Source: Spirosoma endophyticum
GTDB lineage: Bacteria; Bacteroidota; Bacteroidia; Cytophagales; Spirosomataceae
Length of the DNA stretch: 64,000 bases
Direction: 5' to 3'
Assembly: GCF_900112365.1 (NCBI RefSeq)
Contig: NZ_FOLQ01000004.1
Coordinates: 186,001 to 250,000, forward strand
Both the position numbers and the translations under genes were made by a program. Shown in pieces: positions 26,588 through 35,145 of the stretch (positions are counted from its first letter, which is position 1; each line of letters opens with the position of its first letter). The notes under the pieces were generated by a model. That model was not told the DNA's origin, ran no database searches, and saw only the letters and a list, made by a program, of their open reading frames with translations.

Positions 26588-27289
26588 ATGAAAGCAATAT
26601 CTATCGTTTTATTGATAAGTATAGGGCTGGCTCTGCAATCCTGTCAGGACTCAAGCCAAACAGTCGATGAAAGACCAGCAATTAAATCCGTTTCATTTGT
26701 AGGTATCCCAACAAAAGATGTGCGGTTTGATGCTGCAAACTCCAGGATTACGGTTCAACTTCCAGCTATTCTAAAAGGAGGCTTGCAACCCATTTTTGAA
26801 TTAACAGATGGGGCGAGTGTGCTCGATGGGGTGATGGCTGATAACACCATAGATTTAACCCGCTTTTGTTACTGTGAGCAAAGCCGTAATTCGGCTCAGG
26901 AGAAAGAGATAACCTTACGGATCGGCAATAAAACGACTACGACCGTTTATAAAGTAGACGTAGTGGCAACGGGAGTTTTGAAAGCGCAGGATAGTAACGA
27001 GGAATTTACGTTCTCCAGAAAAACGAAATTACTGGAACTGAATTTACCCGTTGAAAATCTCTATACCAATCCCAACATCACCGATCTGATCTTTACGAAT
27101 GTCGCCACGGGCAAAGGAACCCGAATTAATGCGGATGCCGCCTGTTTAAATACATGCAGTAGCACAGCTCCTAACCAGCTTGTTTTTAAATTATCCTCGC
27201 CAATTGAAAGTTATTTAACGACTGGCACTTACACAATAGCGATTGCCAATGGAATAAGTTTTCCTCAACGCCTGATCGTTACGGACTAA
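26588..27289 (+). CDS. lipoprotein with DUF5018-like N-terminal domain
   Basis: A 233-residue lipoprotein; the signal ends at the lipobox LALQSC. Residues 40-135 (ISVxSVxFVGIPTK-like start, FDAANSRITVQLP, DNTIDLTRF) resemble the DUF5018/Ig-like modules of Bacteroidota surface lipoproteins. The last third (TNPNITDLIF to TIAIANGISFPQR) is a second beta-sandwich with two cysteines close together. It probably faces the periplasm or cell surface. It stands alone between the ABC pair and the Thi5-like gene. Confidence 0.7.
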   Translation: MKAISIVLLISIGLALQSCQDSSQTVDERPAIKSVSFVGIPTKDVRFDAANSRITVQLPAILKGGLQPIFELTDGASVLDGVMADNTIDLTRFCYCEQSRNSAQEKEITLRIGNKTTTTVYKVDVVATGVLKAQDSNEEFTFSRKTKLLELNLPVENLYTNPNITDLIFTNVATGKGTRINADAACLNTCSSTAPNQLVFKLSSPIESYLTTGTYTIAIANGISFPQRLIVTD

Positions 27290-27317
27290 CCAGAGATTGT
27301 CTCCAGATGTGAATCTG

Positions 27318-28277
27318 TTACCAACGTATCAGCGCGGGTACACCGGCCAGGAATTCGTTTGTAAACAGCGTGTCGACATCGAGTCGTTGAATCAGCTCCC
27401 CGCTGAGATCGGTAAGCATATGGTTGCGAATCATCCAGTTGACAAACGACACCCAGATATTCCGGTGCATGAATCCCCAATGCCCTTCGCCATCCAGATA
27501 ATACCCGGAGACGATCTGCTGGCTTTGTTCCACAAAATTCCGGTTGGAGAGCGTTGGGTGATTGGCCGTTTTGATCAGAATCTTGGCAGCTTCGTCTGGA
27601 TTTTTTACAGCAAATTGAAAGCCTAAGGCTGTTGCTTCCAGAAACTTACGTAGCGCATCCGCATTTTTGTTCGCCCAGTCGCGGTGAGTCGTTAGTACGG
27701 GGTTGTAGCCGTACGGAATTTCGTATTCGTCGAACAGAAACTGATTCAGATCTACGCCTTCAATATCCGCCCTAACGCCTTCCCAGGTCAGCCAGCACCA
27801 GGCCGCATCCACTTCACGCGTCAATAACGCCCGCCAGATACCCGACCAGGGAGATTTATGCGGAATAAACTGCCCCCGACCGTCGTCGTTCTGAATCATT
27901 TGGCGGATAATATCATCCTCATACCGGGCGCCGTAGGAGGCATATACTTTGCCATCCAGCTGCTTGGGGCGATCAATACCACTCTCCTTGAGGGTTACGA
28001 TAGCACTAATGTCGCGGGCAAGAACGGTAGCAATGGCTAGTAAAGGAATGCCATTTGTCTGGTAGCTAACAATACTTTCTGAAGGCGTAATGGCTAGTTC
28101 AGCTTCACCGAGCGACAATCTTCGGGCGGGTGCTTTCTGGTAGTTATCTTCTTCAGGGCTTATAAAGACTACGTCGAGCCCGGCTCTTTCGTAAGATCCT
28201 TTGGCTAGGGCCACATAGAATCCGGTATGATTGGTGTTTGGCGTCCGATCGAGGGCTAAACGAATTTGCGTATTCAT
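27318..28277 (-). CDS. Thi5/NMT1-like periplasmic-binding-fold protein
   Basis: A protein of about 319 residues of the NMT1/THI5-like family: two-lobed binding fold with TGFYVALAKGSYERAGLDV at the start, SIVSYQTNGIPLLAIATVLARD, and a W-rich middle (SPWSGIWRALLTREVDAAWCWLTWEG). The start is taken at the ATG at 28277 (MNTQIRLALDRTPN). No signal peptide is visible, so it is likely cytoplasmic, unlike the lipoprotein or secreted forms that feed ABC importers. The ligand may be a pyrimidine or another small nitrogenous compound. It is followed by the Nudix regulator gene on the same strand after 243 bases. Confidence 0.78.
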   Translation of the reverse strand: MNTQIRLALDRTPNTNHTGFYVALAKGSYERAGLDVVFISPEEDNYQKAPARRLSLGEAELAITPSESIVSYQTNGIPLLAIATVLARDISAIVTLKESGIDRPKQLDGKVYASYGARYEDDIIRQMIQNDDGRGQFIPHKSPWSGIWRALLTREVDAAWCWLTWEGVRADIEGVDLNQFLFDEYEIPYGYNPVLTTHRDWANKNADALRKFLEATALGFQFAVKNPDEAAKILIKTANHPTLSNRNFVEQSQQIVSGYYLDGEGHWGFMHRNIWVSFVNWMIRNHMLTDLSGELIQRLDVDTLFTNEFLAGVPALIRW

Positions 28278-28520
28278 ATTCTTCAGTACTGCTACGGCTT
28301 CTTTAACCATCCTGATGATGGAAGGTTTTTGTATTCTCCCACCTGGTTGGCAATACGCAAAATTACAACTTTGTCCTTATTACTACGTAGTACTGCACGG
28401 AATACCGGTTGCCGTCGAGCCTCCAGCACAGGACTTCACCATTGAACAAATTATTAACCACAGAGGCCCGGAGAACACAGCGGCAAAAAGTAGTATTTTG
28501 AACCTCTGTAGGACGTATCA

Positions 28521-29294
28521 TTACCCCACAAACAGAATTTCGTCTCGCAGGGCTTTTTCGTAGTTTTCCTTATTGAACCGGTACAGGTAAGGGGCCTTAT
28601 GGGCACCACCGGTTTTGCGTTCCTCCAGGCGCTCCAGAATACCGTAACCAAGCATCCGTTTCTGGAAATTCCGGCGGTCGAGCGATTGGCCCAAAATTGT
28701 TTCGTAGAGTTGCTGCAAGTCGGGCATGGTAAACTTGTCGGGCAATAGATTGTAGCCAATTGGCTGATAACTAAGCTGCCGACGTAACGTTTTTAAGGCC
28801 AGGGTGATCATATCATTATGGTCAAAAAGCAACAAAGGAATCTGATCAATATCCCACCAGCAGCACTCGTCCGTAAATAAGTCGGGGGTAGGCGTCGCTC
28901 CGGCAAATTCGACCAGCGCATAATAACCCACCGAAACATCCCGGCTGGCAAATTCTTTTAAATCCTCCTCGGGCAGCCCTAGTTTGCTTAACGTATCATG
29001 TCGGCTGAAATGGGTATAGCGATCTACATCCCCGAAAGTGTGAAACTGTTGCAGGAAAATCTCGCTCAGACCAGTACGTTCCCGCAAACTCCGATAAGCT
29101 GCAGCTTCCATGTTTTCTTCGTGACGGATTCGCCCTCCCGGCAGGCACCACTTATCTGTTGTCTTCCAGCGTAATAACAGGACTTTTAACTGACCATCAT
29201 GAAAGCCAAAGATGACAAGGTCTATTGATACGGATGGTAAATAATTTGTCTTAAGGTCGAAAATCAGCCGTTTGAGCTCTTTTTGGTACTCCAT
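28521..29294 (-). CDS. Nudix-domain transcriptional regulator (NrtR/AraR type)
   Basis: A 257-residue protein: an N-terminal Nudix domain (about 22-160) and a C-terminal winged-helix region (about 165-257, QQLYETILGQSLDRRNFQKRMLGYG). This is the architecture of NrtR and of the Bacteroidota AraR-like repressors that sense ADP-ribose or sugars. The Nudix box reads GGRIRHEENMEAAAYRSLRERTG: relative to Gx5Ex7REUXEEXG, the Glu after the Arg is Ser and the last Glu is Arg, so hydrolase activity is probably lost. It faces the sugar dehydrogenase operon across an 85-base gap holding a long inverted repeat. Confidence 0.85.
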   Translation of the reverse strand: MEYQKELKRLIFDLKTNYLPSVSIDLVIFGFHDGQLKVLLLRWKTTDKWCLPGGRIRHEENMEAAAYRSLRERTGLSEIFLQQFHTFGDVDRYTHFSRHDTLSKLGLPEEDLKEFASRDVSVGYYALVEFAGATPTPDLFTDECCWWDIDQIPLLLFDHNDMITLALKTLRRQLSYQPIGYNLLPDKFTMPDLQQLYETILGQSLDRRNFQKRMLGYGILERLEERKTGGAHKAPYLYRFNKENYEKALRDEILFVG

Positions 29295-29327
29295 GATGGA
29301 AAATTAAAACTTTTTATAGTGTGTACA

Positions 29328-29366
29328 TTCAACACAATGAAAAATAATTCTTATCATTGTGTTGAA
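29328..29366. promoter_or_regulatory. inverted-repeat operator between Nudix regulator and PQQ dehydrogenase
   Basis: Two perfect 13-bp arms (29328-29340 and 29354-29366) with a 13-base spacer, centred in the divergent gap. The arms read TTCAACACAATGA and its complement. It lies upstream of the dehydrogenase ATG at 29380 and 33 bases upstream of the regulator ATG. A GTG inside the right arm is a less likely start for the dehydrogenase. Confidence 0.7.
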
Positions 29367-29379
29367 AATACGCATTAAA

Positions 29380-32169
29380 ATGAACTCCAACTCCTTTACC
29401 TCACAGTCGTATCGAACGGTAGCTGCGTTGTGTGTCGGTGCAATAGGTCTCTGGGCTTATTCGGCAAAGCCCATGGTCGATCCCGGCGACCTGCCCGACG
29501 AAAACCGCTTCACAAAGGTAGTGCTGGCCGAAAAGCTTAACGAGCCGCTAGAAATGGCCATCTTGCCCGACGAACGCGTACTCCTTGTTGAACGGCACGG
29601 CGACGTTCGTTTGTATTCGCCAACGACCAAACAGCTCAAAACCATTGCGACGATTCCGGTCAGTACCAAGTATAAGGATAAAGAGGGACACGAAACCGAA
29701 GCCGAAGATGGACTTTTGGGCGTCAACATCGACCCTAATTTCGAGAAAAATCACTGGATTTACCTCTATTATTCCCCCGCCGGTGCCGAGCCTAAGAACA
29801 TTCTGACCCGCTACGAACTGCGGGGTGATGAGCTGGTTCTTTCCTCTAAAAAAGTTTTGCTAGAAGTCGTGACCCAACGCGAGCAGTGCTGCCACACGGG
29901 CGGCTCAATCGACTGGGACCGCGACGGCAATCTATATCTCTCAACCGGCGATAACACCAGCCCCCGCGCTACGTTGTATGCGCCCATCGACGAGCGGCCC
30001 GAGCGTGGCCCCTGGGATGCTCAGAAATCATCCGGTAACACGAATGATTTGCGGGGTAAAATTATCCGCATTCACCCCGAAGCCGATGGTACGTATACTA
30101 TTCCCGACGGCAATCTATTTCCGAAAGGAACGGCTAAAACCCGTCCGGAAATTTACACCATGGGCCACCGCAACCCATACCGTATTTCGGTGGATAAACA
30201 CACGGGCTACGTGTACTGGGGCGATGTTGGTCCCGATGCCGGTGTAGATTCAGTGGGTGTTGGGCCAACGGCGGAAGACGAGTACAACCAGGCCAAAAAA
30301 CCGGGCAATTTCGGCTGGCCGTATTTCGTGGGCGACAACAAAGCCTACAACGACGTGGATTTCGCATCGAACAAATCGGGTGCCAAGTTTGATCCGGCTC
30401 ACCCGTTCAATGACTCACCCAACAACACGGGTATGCGTGACCTCCCTCCTGCCCAACCCGCCCTGATTTCGTACACGGCGGCCGAAACCAAAAAATTCCC
30501 CCTCATGGGCACCGGCGGACGTAGCGCCATGGCTGGACCAACGTTTTATAAAGACGATTTTAGAGGTGCCAAACGACCGTTCCCGGATTATTACAACGGG
30601 AAAACATTCCTGTATGAATGGATGCGCGACATGATCATTGCCGTTAGTTATGACGGCAAAGGCGACATGACCAAAATGGAACGATTTCTGCCGAATATGT
30701 CGTTCAGCCACCCGATTGACATGGCCTTTGGTCCGAACGGCGACCTGTATGTGCTCGAATATGGCACAGGCTGGTTCCTCAAAAATGACGATTCGCGCTT
30801 GGTACGTATCGAATTCAACGCCGGAAATCGTAAGCCGAACATCCAACTGGCAGCCAGTCAGAAAGCAGGTGCCGTTCCGCTAAAGGTGAATTTATCGTCG
30901 GAAGGCACCAAAGATTTCGACGGTGATGCCATGACATATCAGTGGAAGATCATCAACAAGGCAGGCAATCAGGCAACCCTGCTGAACGAGCCCAATCCGA
31001 CGTTCACATTTCAGAAACCGGGGCAATACAAAGCAATTCTGACGGTGACCGATGCCAAAGGGCTAAAAGATTCTCGTGAGGTAGACATCATGGCAGGCAA
31101 CCAGCCGCCCCAGGTGATATTGGACGTAGCGAAAGGAAACAAGAGCTTTTATTTCCCTGGCAAAGCCATTGATTATCAGGCCAAGGTAACCGATAAAGAA
31201 GATGGCAGTCTGGCCGATGGCCGTATTAAAGCCAGCCAGGTGATGGTAAAAGCAACCTACCAGGACGAAGCCAACGCCGAAGCCAAAAGCGAAGCCGAAC
31301 GCGGCCCGGCAGGTCACAAGTTTTCGGAAGCCACGTACTTGTCTACCGGCCAGACGCTCATGGAGAAAAGCGACTGCAAAGCCTGTCATTTTACGGACAA
31401 AAAATCGGTTGGGCCATCCTTCACGGACGTAGCAAAACGGTATAAAAGTGATGCAAATGCTGTCGCGAGTCTGTCGAATAAGATCATTAAAGGGGGTGGT
31501 GGTTCCTGGGGCGATGCCATCATGACGGCTCACCCGCAGTTGGCGATGCCCGACGCAAACGAGATTGTCAAGTACATTCTGACGCTATCGGACAAGAAAG
31601 TGGCAAGTCCATCCCTACCGACGAAGGGCACCTATATTCCGAAAGCCGACGAAAAAGGAGATCTGGTTCTACAGGCTTCCTACAAAGACAAAGGCGCCAA
31701 TGGGTTACCTCCACAAATGGCCGAACAGGCATTGGTATTACGTAATCCATTGGTAGCTATGGGCATGAGCACCAAACAATCGAAAGGCATCACGCTCTTC
31801 AAAATGGGCACCCAGCCATACCCACTTGTGATTGTGATGGCGTCGGATACGTACGTACAATTCGATCAACTCGACCTCACGGACATCAAAACGATGGAGT
31901 TCGCTGTGGCGGTTCCTAAAGCGCAACTTATTGCTGTGGGTGGACGCATCGAAATCCGAATTGACTCACCCACCGGTCAGCTGTTGGGCCAGACCGAGGA
32001 ACTCGTACAGAACACCAGCAGCGATCCCGCTGATATGTTCAAGCCCAACATGGCGAAGGTCACGATTACACCGACAACCGGCCAGCACAATCTATTCTTC
32101 GTCTTTAAAAACGAAAAAGCCGGAAAATCACCCCTGTTCGTACCGGCGACTGTTCAATTTTCTAACTAA
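29380..32169 (+). CDS. PQQ-type sugar dehydrogenase with PKD and cytochrome c domains
   Basis: A secreted protein of 929 residues. The signal (about 10-30) is followed by a glucose/sorbosone-dehydrogenase-like beta-propeller (about 40-460; EDGLLGVNIDP, GHRNPYRISVDKHTG). A PKD module follows (about 480-585), then a monohaem cytochrome c with SDCKACHF (about 660-740) and a likely axial Met in AMPDANEIVKYIL. The C-terminal beta domain resembles a carbohydrate-binding module. Together they suggest periplasmic sugar oxidation that passes electrons directly to a built-in haem. The ATG at 29380 is chosen over the GTG at 29359. Confidence 0.9.
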   Translation: MNSNSFTSQSYRTVAALCVGAIGLWAYSAKPMVDPGDLPDENRFTKVVLAEKLNEPLEMAILPDERVLLVERHGDVRLYSPTTKQLKTIATIPVSTKYKDKEGHETEAEDGLLGVNIDPNFEKNHWIYLYYSPAGAEPKNILTRYELRGDELVLSSKKVLLEVVTQREQCCHTGGSIDWDRDGNLYLSTGDNTSPRATLYAPIDERPERGPWDAQKSSGNTNDLRGKIIRIHPEADGTYTIPDGNLFPKGTAKTRPEIYTMGHRNPYRISVDKHTGYVYWGDVGPDAGVDSVGVGPTAEDEYNQAKKPGNFGWPYFVGDNKAYNDVDFASNKSGAKFDPAHPFNDSPNNTGMRDLPPAQPALISYTAAETKKFPLMGTGGRSAMAGPTFYKDDFRGAKRPFPDYYNGKTFLYEWMRDMIIAVSYDGKGDMTKMERFLPNMSFSHPIDMAFGPNGDLYVLEYGTGWFLKNDDSRLVRIEFNAGNRKPNIQLAASQKAGAVPLKVNLSSEGTKDFDGDAMTYQWKIINKAGNQATLLNEPNPTFTFQKPGQYKAILTVTDAKGLKDSREVDIMAGNQPPQVILDVAKGNKSFYFPGKAIDYQAKVTDKEDGSLADGRIKASQVMVKATYQDEANAEAKSEAERGPAGHKFSEATYLSTGQTLMEKSDCKACHFTDKKSVGPSFTDVAKRYKSDANAVASLSNKIIKGGGGSWGDAIMTAHPQLAMPDANEIVKYILTLSDKKVASPSLPTKGTYIPKADEKGDLVLQASYKDKGANGLPPQMAEQALVLRNPLVAMGMSTKQSKGITLFKMGTQPYPLVIVMASDTYVQFDQLDLTDIKTMEFAVAVPKAQLIAVGGRIEIRIDSPTGQLLGQTEELVQNTSSDPADMFKPNMAKVTITPTTGQHNLFFVFKNEKAGKSPLFVPATVQFSN

Positions 32170-32185
32170 ACTCATCTCACCTCAA

Positions 32186-32220
32186 CCTCTCTCTTTGTTT
32201 TAAGGAGAGAGGCTTTTTTT
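32186..32220 (+). terminator. terminator or attenuator after the dehydrogenase gene
   Basis: An 8-bp pyrimidine/purine stem (32186-32193 with 32205-32212), then C and seven T. It lies 16 bases after the dehydrogenase stop and ends ten bases before the isomerase ATG, so it may reduce rather than abolish readthrough. Confidence 0.6.
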
Positions 32221-32229
32221 CTGTAACTC

Positions 32230-33255
32230 ATGCTACAATCTCGTCGAAATTTCCTGAATCAACTCGGCCTGACAGCCGCCGGAGTGGGCCTTGCTTCCAC
32301 CTTTTCAACTGATCTGTTCGCCGAAATGGCACCTACAAAATTCTCTTTCGACATCTCGCTGGCTGAGTTTTCGTTCGCGGGTGAACTGATGTCCGGCAAA
32401 ATGACCAACATGGAATTTCCGGCTCGTGCCAAAAACGACTTCGGCATCAACGTACTGGAATACGTGTCCATGTTTTTCAATAACAAGCACACGGATCAGA
32501 CGTACCTGAAAGAACTCAAACAACGGTGCGATGATCTCGGCATGAAGAATAACCTCATCATGGTTGATGGGGCCAACATTGCCGATCTGGATGCTGCGAA
32601 ACGTCAGAAAGCCGTAGAATCACACTATGCCTGGGTCGATGCCGCCAAATTTCTGGGTTGTCCATCCATTCGGGTCAATTTAGGCGATAGCTCCAAAGCT
32701 ATGTCGGGCGTGGCTGACGACCCTGCCGCCGAAGCCGCAAAAACGGCTGCCGACGGCTACCATAAATTGCTGGACTATGCGGCTAAATCGAAATTGGATG
32801 TCATTGTCGAAAATCACTTTGGTAATACGACGGATATCGACTGGCTTGTTGGCGTGTTGAAACAGGTAAATATGCCCAATATGGGACTCCTGCCCGACTT
32901 CGGTAATTTCTGCGCGCAACGTAGCAAACCGGAAACCAACGACATCAAGGGGATTATGGGAACGAAGTGCATCAAGGAATTTGACCGCTACGAAGGTGTA
33001 AAAAAGATGATGCCGTATGCCAAAGGAATCAGTGCCAAAACCCACAAATTCGATGCGAATGGCAATGAGACCGAAACGGATTTTATGAAGATGTTCAAGA
33101 TCATTAAAGACGCGGGTTTCAAAGGCTACGTAGGCATCGAATATGAGGGGGGCGTTATCGGCATGTACAATCCAACCGGTGGTTATTTACCAACAAATGA
33201 CGGCATCCGCGCGACGAAGACTCTACTCGAACGTGTACGTACTGAGCTTGCCTAA
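32230..33255 (+). CDS. TIM-barrel sugar phosphate isomerase/epimerase, Tat-exported
   Basis: A 341-residue protein of the xylose-isomerase-like/AP-endonuclease-2 TIM barrel superfamily. It starts with a Tat signal (QSRRNFLNQLGLTAAG), so it folds in the cytoplasm and is exported. Likely metal and substrate residues are in IVENHFGNTTD, LLPDFGN, GISAKTHKFD and GYVGIEYEGG (Glu, Asp, His, Glu). The periplasmic destination fits the dehydrogenase upstream and the ThuA protein downstream, 11 bases away. The substrate is probably a keto-sugar or its derivative; the reaction is inferred from the fold. Confidence 0.88.
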   Translation: MLQSRRNFLNQLGLTAAGVGLASTFSTDLFAEMAPTKFSFDISLAEFSFAGELMSGKMTNMEFPARAKNDFGINVLEYVSMFFNNKHTDQTYLKELKQRCDDLGMKNNLIMVDGANIADLDAAKRQKAVESHYAWVDAAKFLGCPSIRVNLGDSSKAMSGVADDPAAEAAKTAADGYHKLLDYAAKSKLDVIVENHFGNTTDIDWLVGVLKQVNMPNMGLLPDFGNFCAQRSKPETNDIKGIMGTKCIKEFDRYEGVKKMMPYAKGISAKTHKFDANGNETETDFMKMFKIIKDAGFKGYVGIEYEGGVIGMYNPTGGYLPTNDGIRATKTLLERVRTELA

Positions 33256-33266
33256 CATCAAGATTC

Positions 33267-34106
33267 ATGCTTCGCAAAACCCTGAAAATTCTGCTGGGGA
33301 TAGTTTTGTTTCTGGTGCTGTTGGTGGGCGGATTCGTCGTCTTCGGGATGTATGTCACCCGTACGTTGCCCTGGCAGAAACCGGTATTTGACTCCGTTCT
33401 TCCAACCGATCCGGGTCAGGTTGGAGCCAAGGGCGTACTGATTTTCTCGAAGACCAACGGCTTCCGTCACGAATCCATAGAACCTGGTATCGAAGCCCTC
33501 CAAAAAGTAGGCAAGGAAAAAGGCTGGGACGTACGGACCACAGAAAACGGTGCTTTCTTCAATGACAATTACCTGAGTCGTTTCAAAACGGTGGTTTTTC
33601 TGTCAACCACGGGCGACATTCTGACGCCGGAACAGGAAAAAGCGTTTGAGAAATTCATCGAAAATGGCGGTGGATACGTCGGTATTCATGCGGCTTCCGA
33701 CACGGAATATAGCTGGGACTGGTACGACCACATGCTCGGCACGCACTTCCGCGACCACCCACTGTATCCGGAGCACACGCCCGAAGCTGAAGTGATTACT
33801 GATATTCGCGATCACCCGACAACCCAACATTTACCTGCCAAATGGCGGAAAGTCGATGAGTGGTATAACTTTAAACAAAGTGTCCGGGGAAAAGACAGCA
33901 TCCAGGTATTGCTGACCTTGAACGAAGCCACCTACAAAGCTACCTGGCCGAAAGCAATGGGTGGCGATCACCCCATTTCATGGACCAACGCCGTGGGTAA
34001 AGGCCGCGTTTTCTACACCGGCATGGGCCACACCAACGAAACGTTCACCGACAAATATGCCATGCCGCATATTGTAGCCGGTATCGAATGGGCTGGCCGG
34101 TTTTAA
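33267..34106 (+). CDS. ThuA-like protein, membrane-anchored
   Basis: A 279-residue protein with one N-terminal helix (about 8-28, GIVLFLVLLVGGFVVFGMYV), so it is anchored with its domain outside. The rest is a ThuA-like glutamine-amidotransferase-fold domain (SKTNGFRHESIEPGIEALQ, GGGYVGIHAASDTE, HPISWTNAVGKGRVFYTGMGHTNE). ThuA is linked to trehalose/sucrose utilisation through ketodisaccharides in rhizobia. With the sugar dehydrogenase and isomerase it forms a three-gene sugar-oxidation operon, probably repressed by the Nudix regulator. Its stop codon begins the hairpin that follows. Confidence 0.87.
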   Translation: MLRKTLKILLGIVLFLVLLVGGFVVFGMYVTRTLPWQKPVFDSVLPTDPGQVGAKGVLIFSKTNGFRHESIEPGIEALQKVGKEKGWDVRTTENGAFFNDNYLSRFKTVVFLSTTGDILTPEQEKAFEKFIENGGGYVGIHAASDTEYSWDWYDHMLGTHFRDHPLYPEHTPEAEVITDIRDHPTTQHLPAKWRKVDEWYNFKQSVRGKDSIQVLLTLNEATYKATWPKAMGGDHPISWTNAVGKGRVFYTGMGHTNETFTDKYAMPHIVAGIEWAGRF

Positions 34107-34155
34107 CGTAGTGGTTTGGCGTAGTCAGAGACTATGCCAAACCACTACGTTTTTA
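34106..34155. terminator. bidirectional terminator
   Basis: A 20-bp stem with one G-T wobble (34106-34125 with 34131-34150) and a five-base loop, then T5 on the plus strand. It lies between the convergent ThuA and ChbG genes and touches both stop codons. The stem ends are ACGTAG/CTACGT, the over-represented hexamer of the window. Confidence 0.85.
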
Positions 34156-35016
34156 CTTTTCCAAGTCATTGTACCCGATTAGTTGAATCCCTTTATCCTT
34201 GATCACTTCCTTGACGCGCGGGCTCGTCCAGACATCCGTTACGCCCTGACGATCAGCCGCTACGTTCTCATAGCCAATGTGATGAATGGCCTGTACTTCC
34301 GGCGTATTGAGCCCAGGGTGATCGACAAAAATGTAGGTCTTTCCAGCTTCAAGACTTTCGAGCATCTTCATGAAGCTTTGCAGCTTTTCCTCAGACGTAG
34401 CGTGTGCGCCTACATAACCCACATTTGCAACGCCAATCTCGCCAAGACGCATGTCATATTGCGGGATGTGATACTCCTGCGCGAGCTTTTTGACGAGCGC
34501 TTTCACATCGTCATCCAGACTCGTGCACCCCATATGTCCGGAAAAATGGCTTATCCGGGGGATTTTCTTCATCGCCAGTTCAATCTGGGCCCGGAATTCT
34601 TTCTCGACCTCGGCCAGTTTCCAGTCGTTTTCCGACACTGAGCGTTTGGGGTAGTTTTTGTTAGGTCGGATCATCGGATAAAAATAGCCATCGGCGTCCC
34701 GCAAACTGGGGCAGTCGGATAGCGGACGCCATTTGATGTTATCCCATTCACTGGTTAGTGTTAAATGGATACCCACATCGGCCGTTGGGATTTGCTCCAG
34801 CATTTTGACAGCTTCGGGGAACCAGGGCGAGGGAACAAGTACTTCTATCGACTTCTCAATACCCTCTTTGTAGCATGTCAGAATCGCTTCATTTCCGGCA
34901 TGCGAATACCCCATATCATCTCCCCGAACAATCAGGCGGGGAGGACTTGATTGCGCTTCAGCAGTATATAGTCCTGAAAGAATAAGCAATAAGGTAAGCA
35001 GTGTTTTTCCGGTCAT
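34153..35016 (-). CDS. ChbG/HpnK (YdjC) family carbohydrate deacetylase
   Basis: A 287-residue protein with a signal peptide cut near TAEAQ. The YdjC/ChbG fold is shown by LIVRGDDMGYSHAGNEAI (metal-binding Asp pair), VGIHLTLTSEW (His) and SHFSGHMGC (His). The family removes acetyl groups from chitin-derived oligosaccharides or hopanoid-linked glucosamine. Export suggests a periplasmic or surface substrate. It is a single gene between two terminators, convergent with the ThuA operon. Confidence 0.88.
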   Translation of the reverse strand: MTGKTLLTLLLILSGLYTAEAQSSPPRLIVRGDDMGYSHAGNEAILTCYKEGIEKSIEVLVPSPWFPEAVKMLEQIPTADVGIHLTLTSEWDNIKWRPLSDCPSLRDADGYFYPMIRPNKNYPKRSVSENDWKLAEVEKEFRAQIELAMKKIPRISHFSGHMGCTSLDDDVKALVKKLAQEYHIPQYDMRLGEIGVANVGYVGAHATSEEKLQSFMKMLESLEAGKTYIFVDHPGLNTPEVQAIHHIGYENVAADRQGVTDVWTSPRVKEVIKDKGIQLIGYNDLEK

Positions 35017-35102
35017 CAGGTGTACGCTTATTTTTAGTAACTAAAAGATAGATCTGCCCGATAAAATACTGTGTGCCAACGTAGCGAATGGTTTATCATA
35101 AA

Positions 35103-35124
35103 AAAAGCGGCCTAAGCCGCTTTT
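35103..35124 (-). terminator. intrinsic terminator of the polysaccharide deacetylase gene
   Basis: A 9-bp stem (35103-35111 with 35116-35124), core AGCGGC/GCCGCT, four-base loop; the A run on the plus strand reads as a T run on the minus strand. It is 21 bases past the stop at 35146. Confidence 0.8.
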
Positions 35125-35145
35125 CATTCAGGCAGAATGCCAGAA

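Noticed and set aside
29359-29379. GTG start for the sugar dehydrogenase
   Set aside because: It lies inside the right arm of the operator; the ATG at 29380 gives a better signal peptide start.
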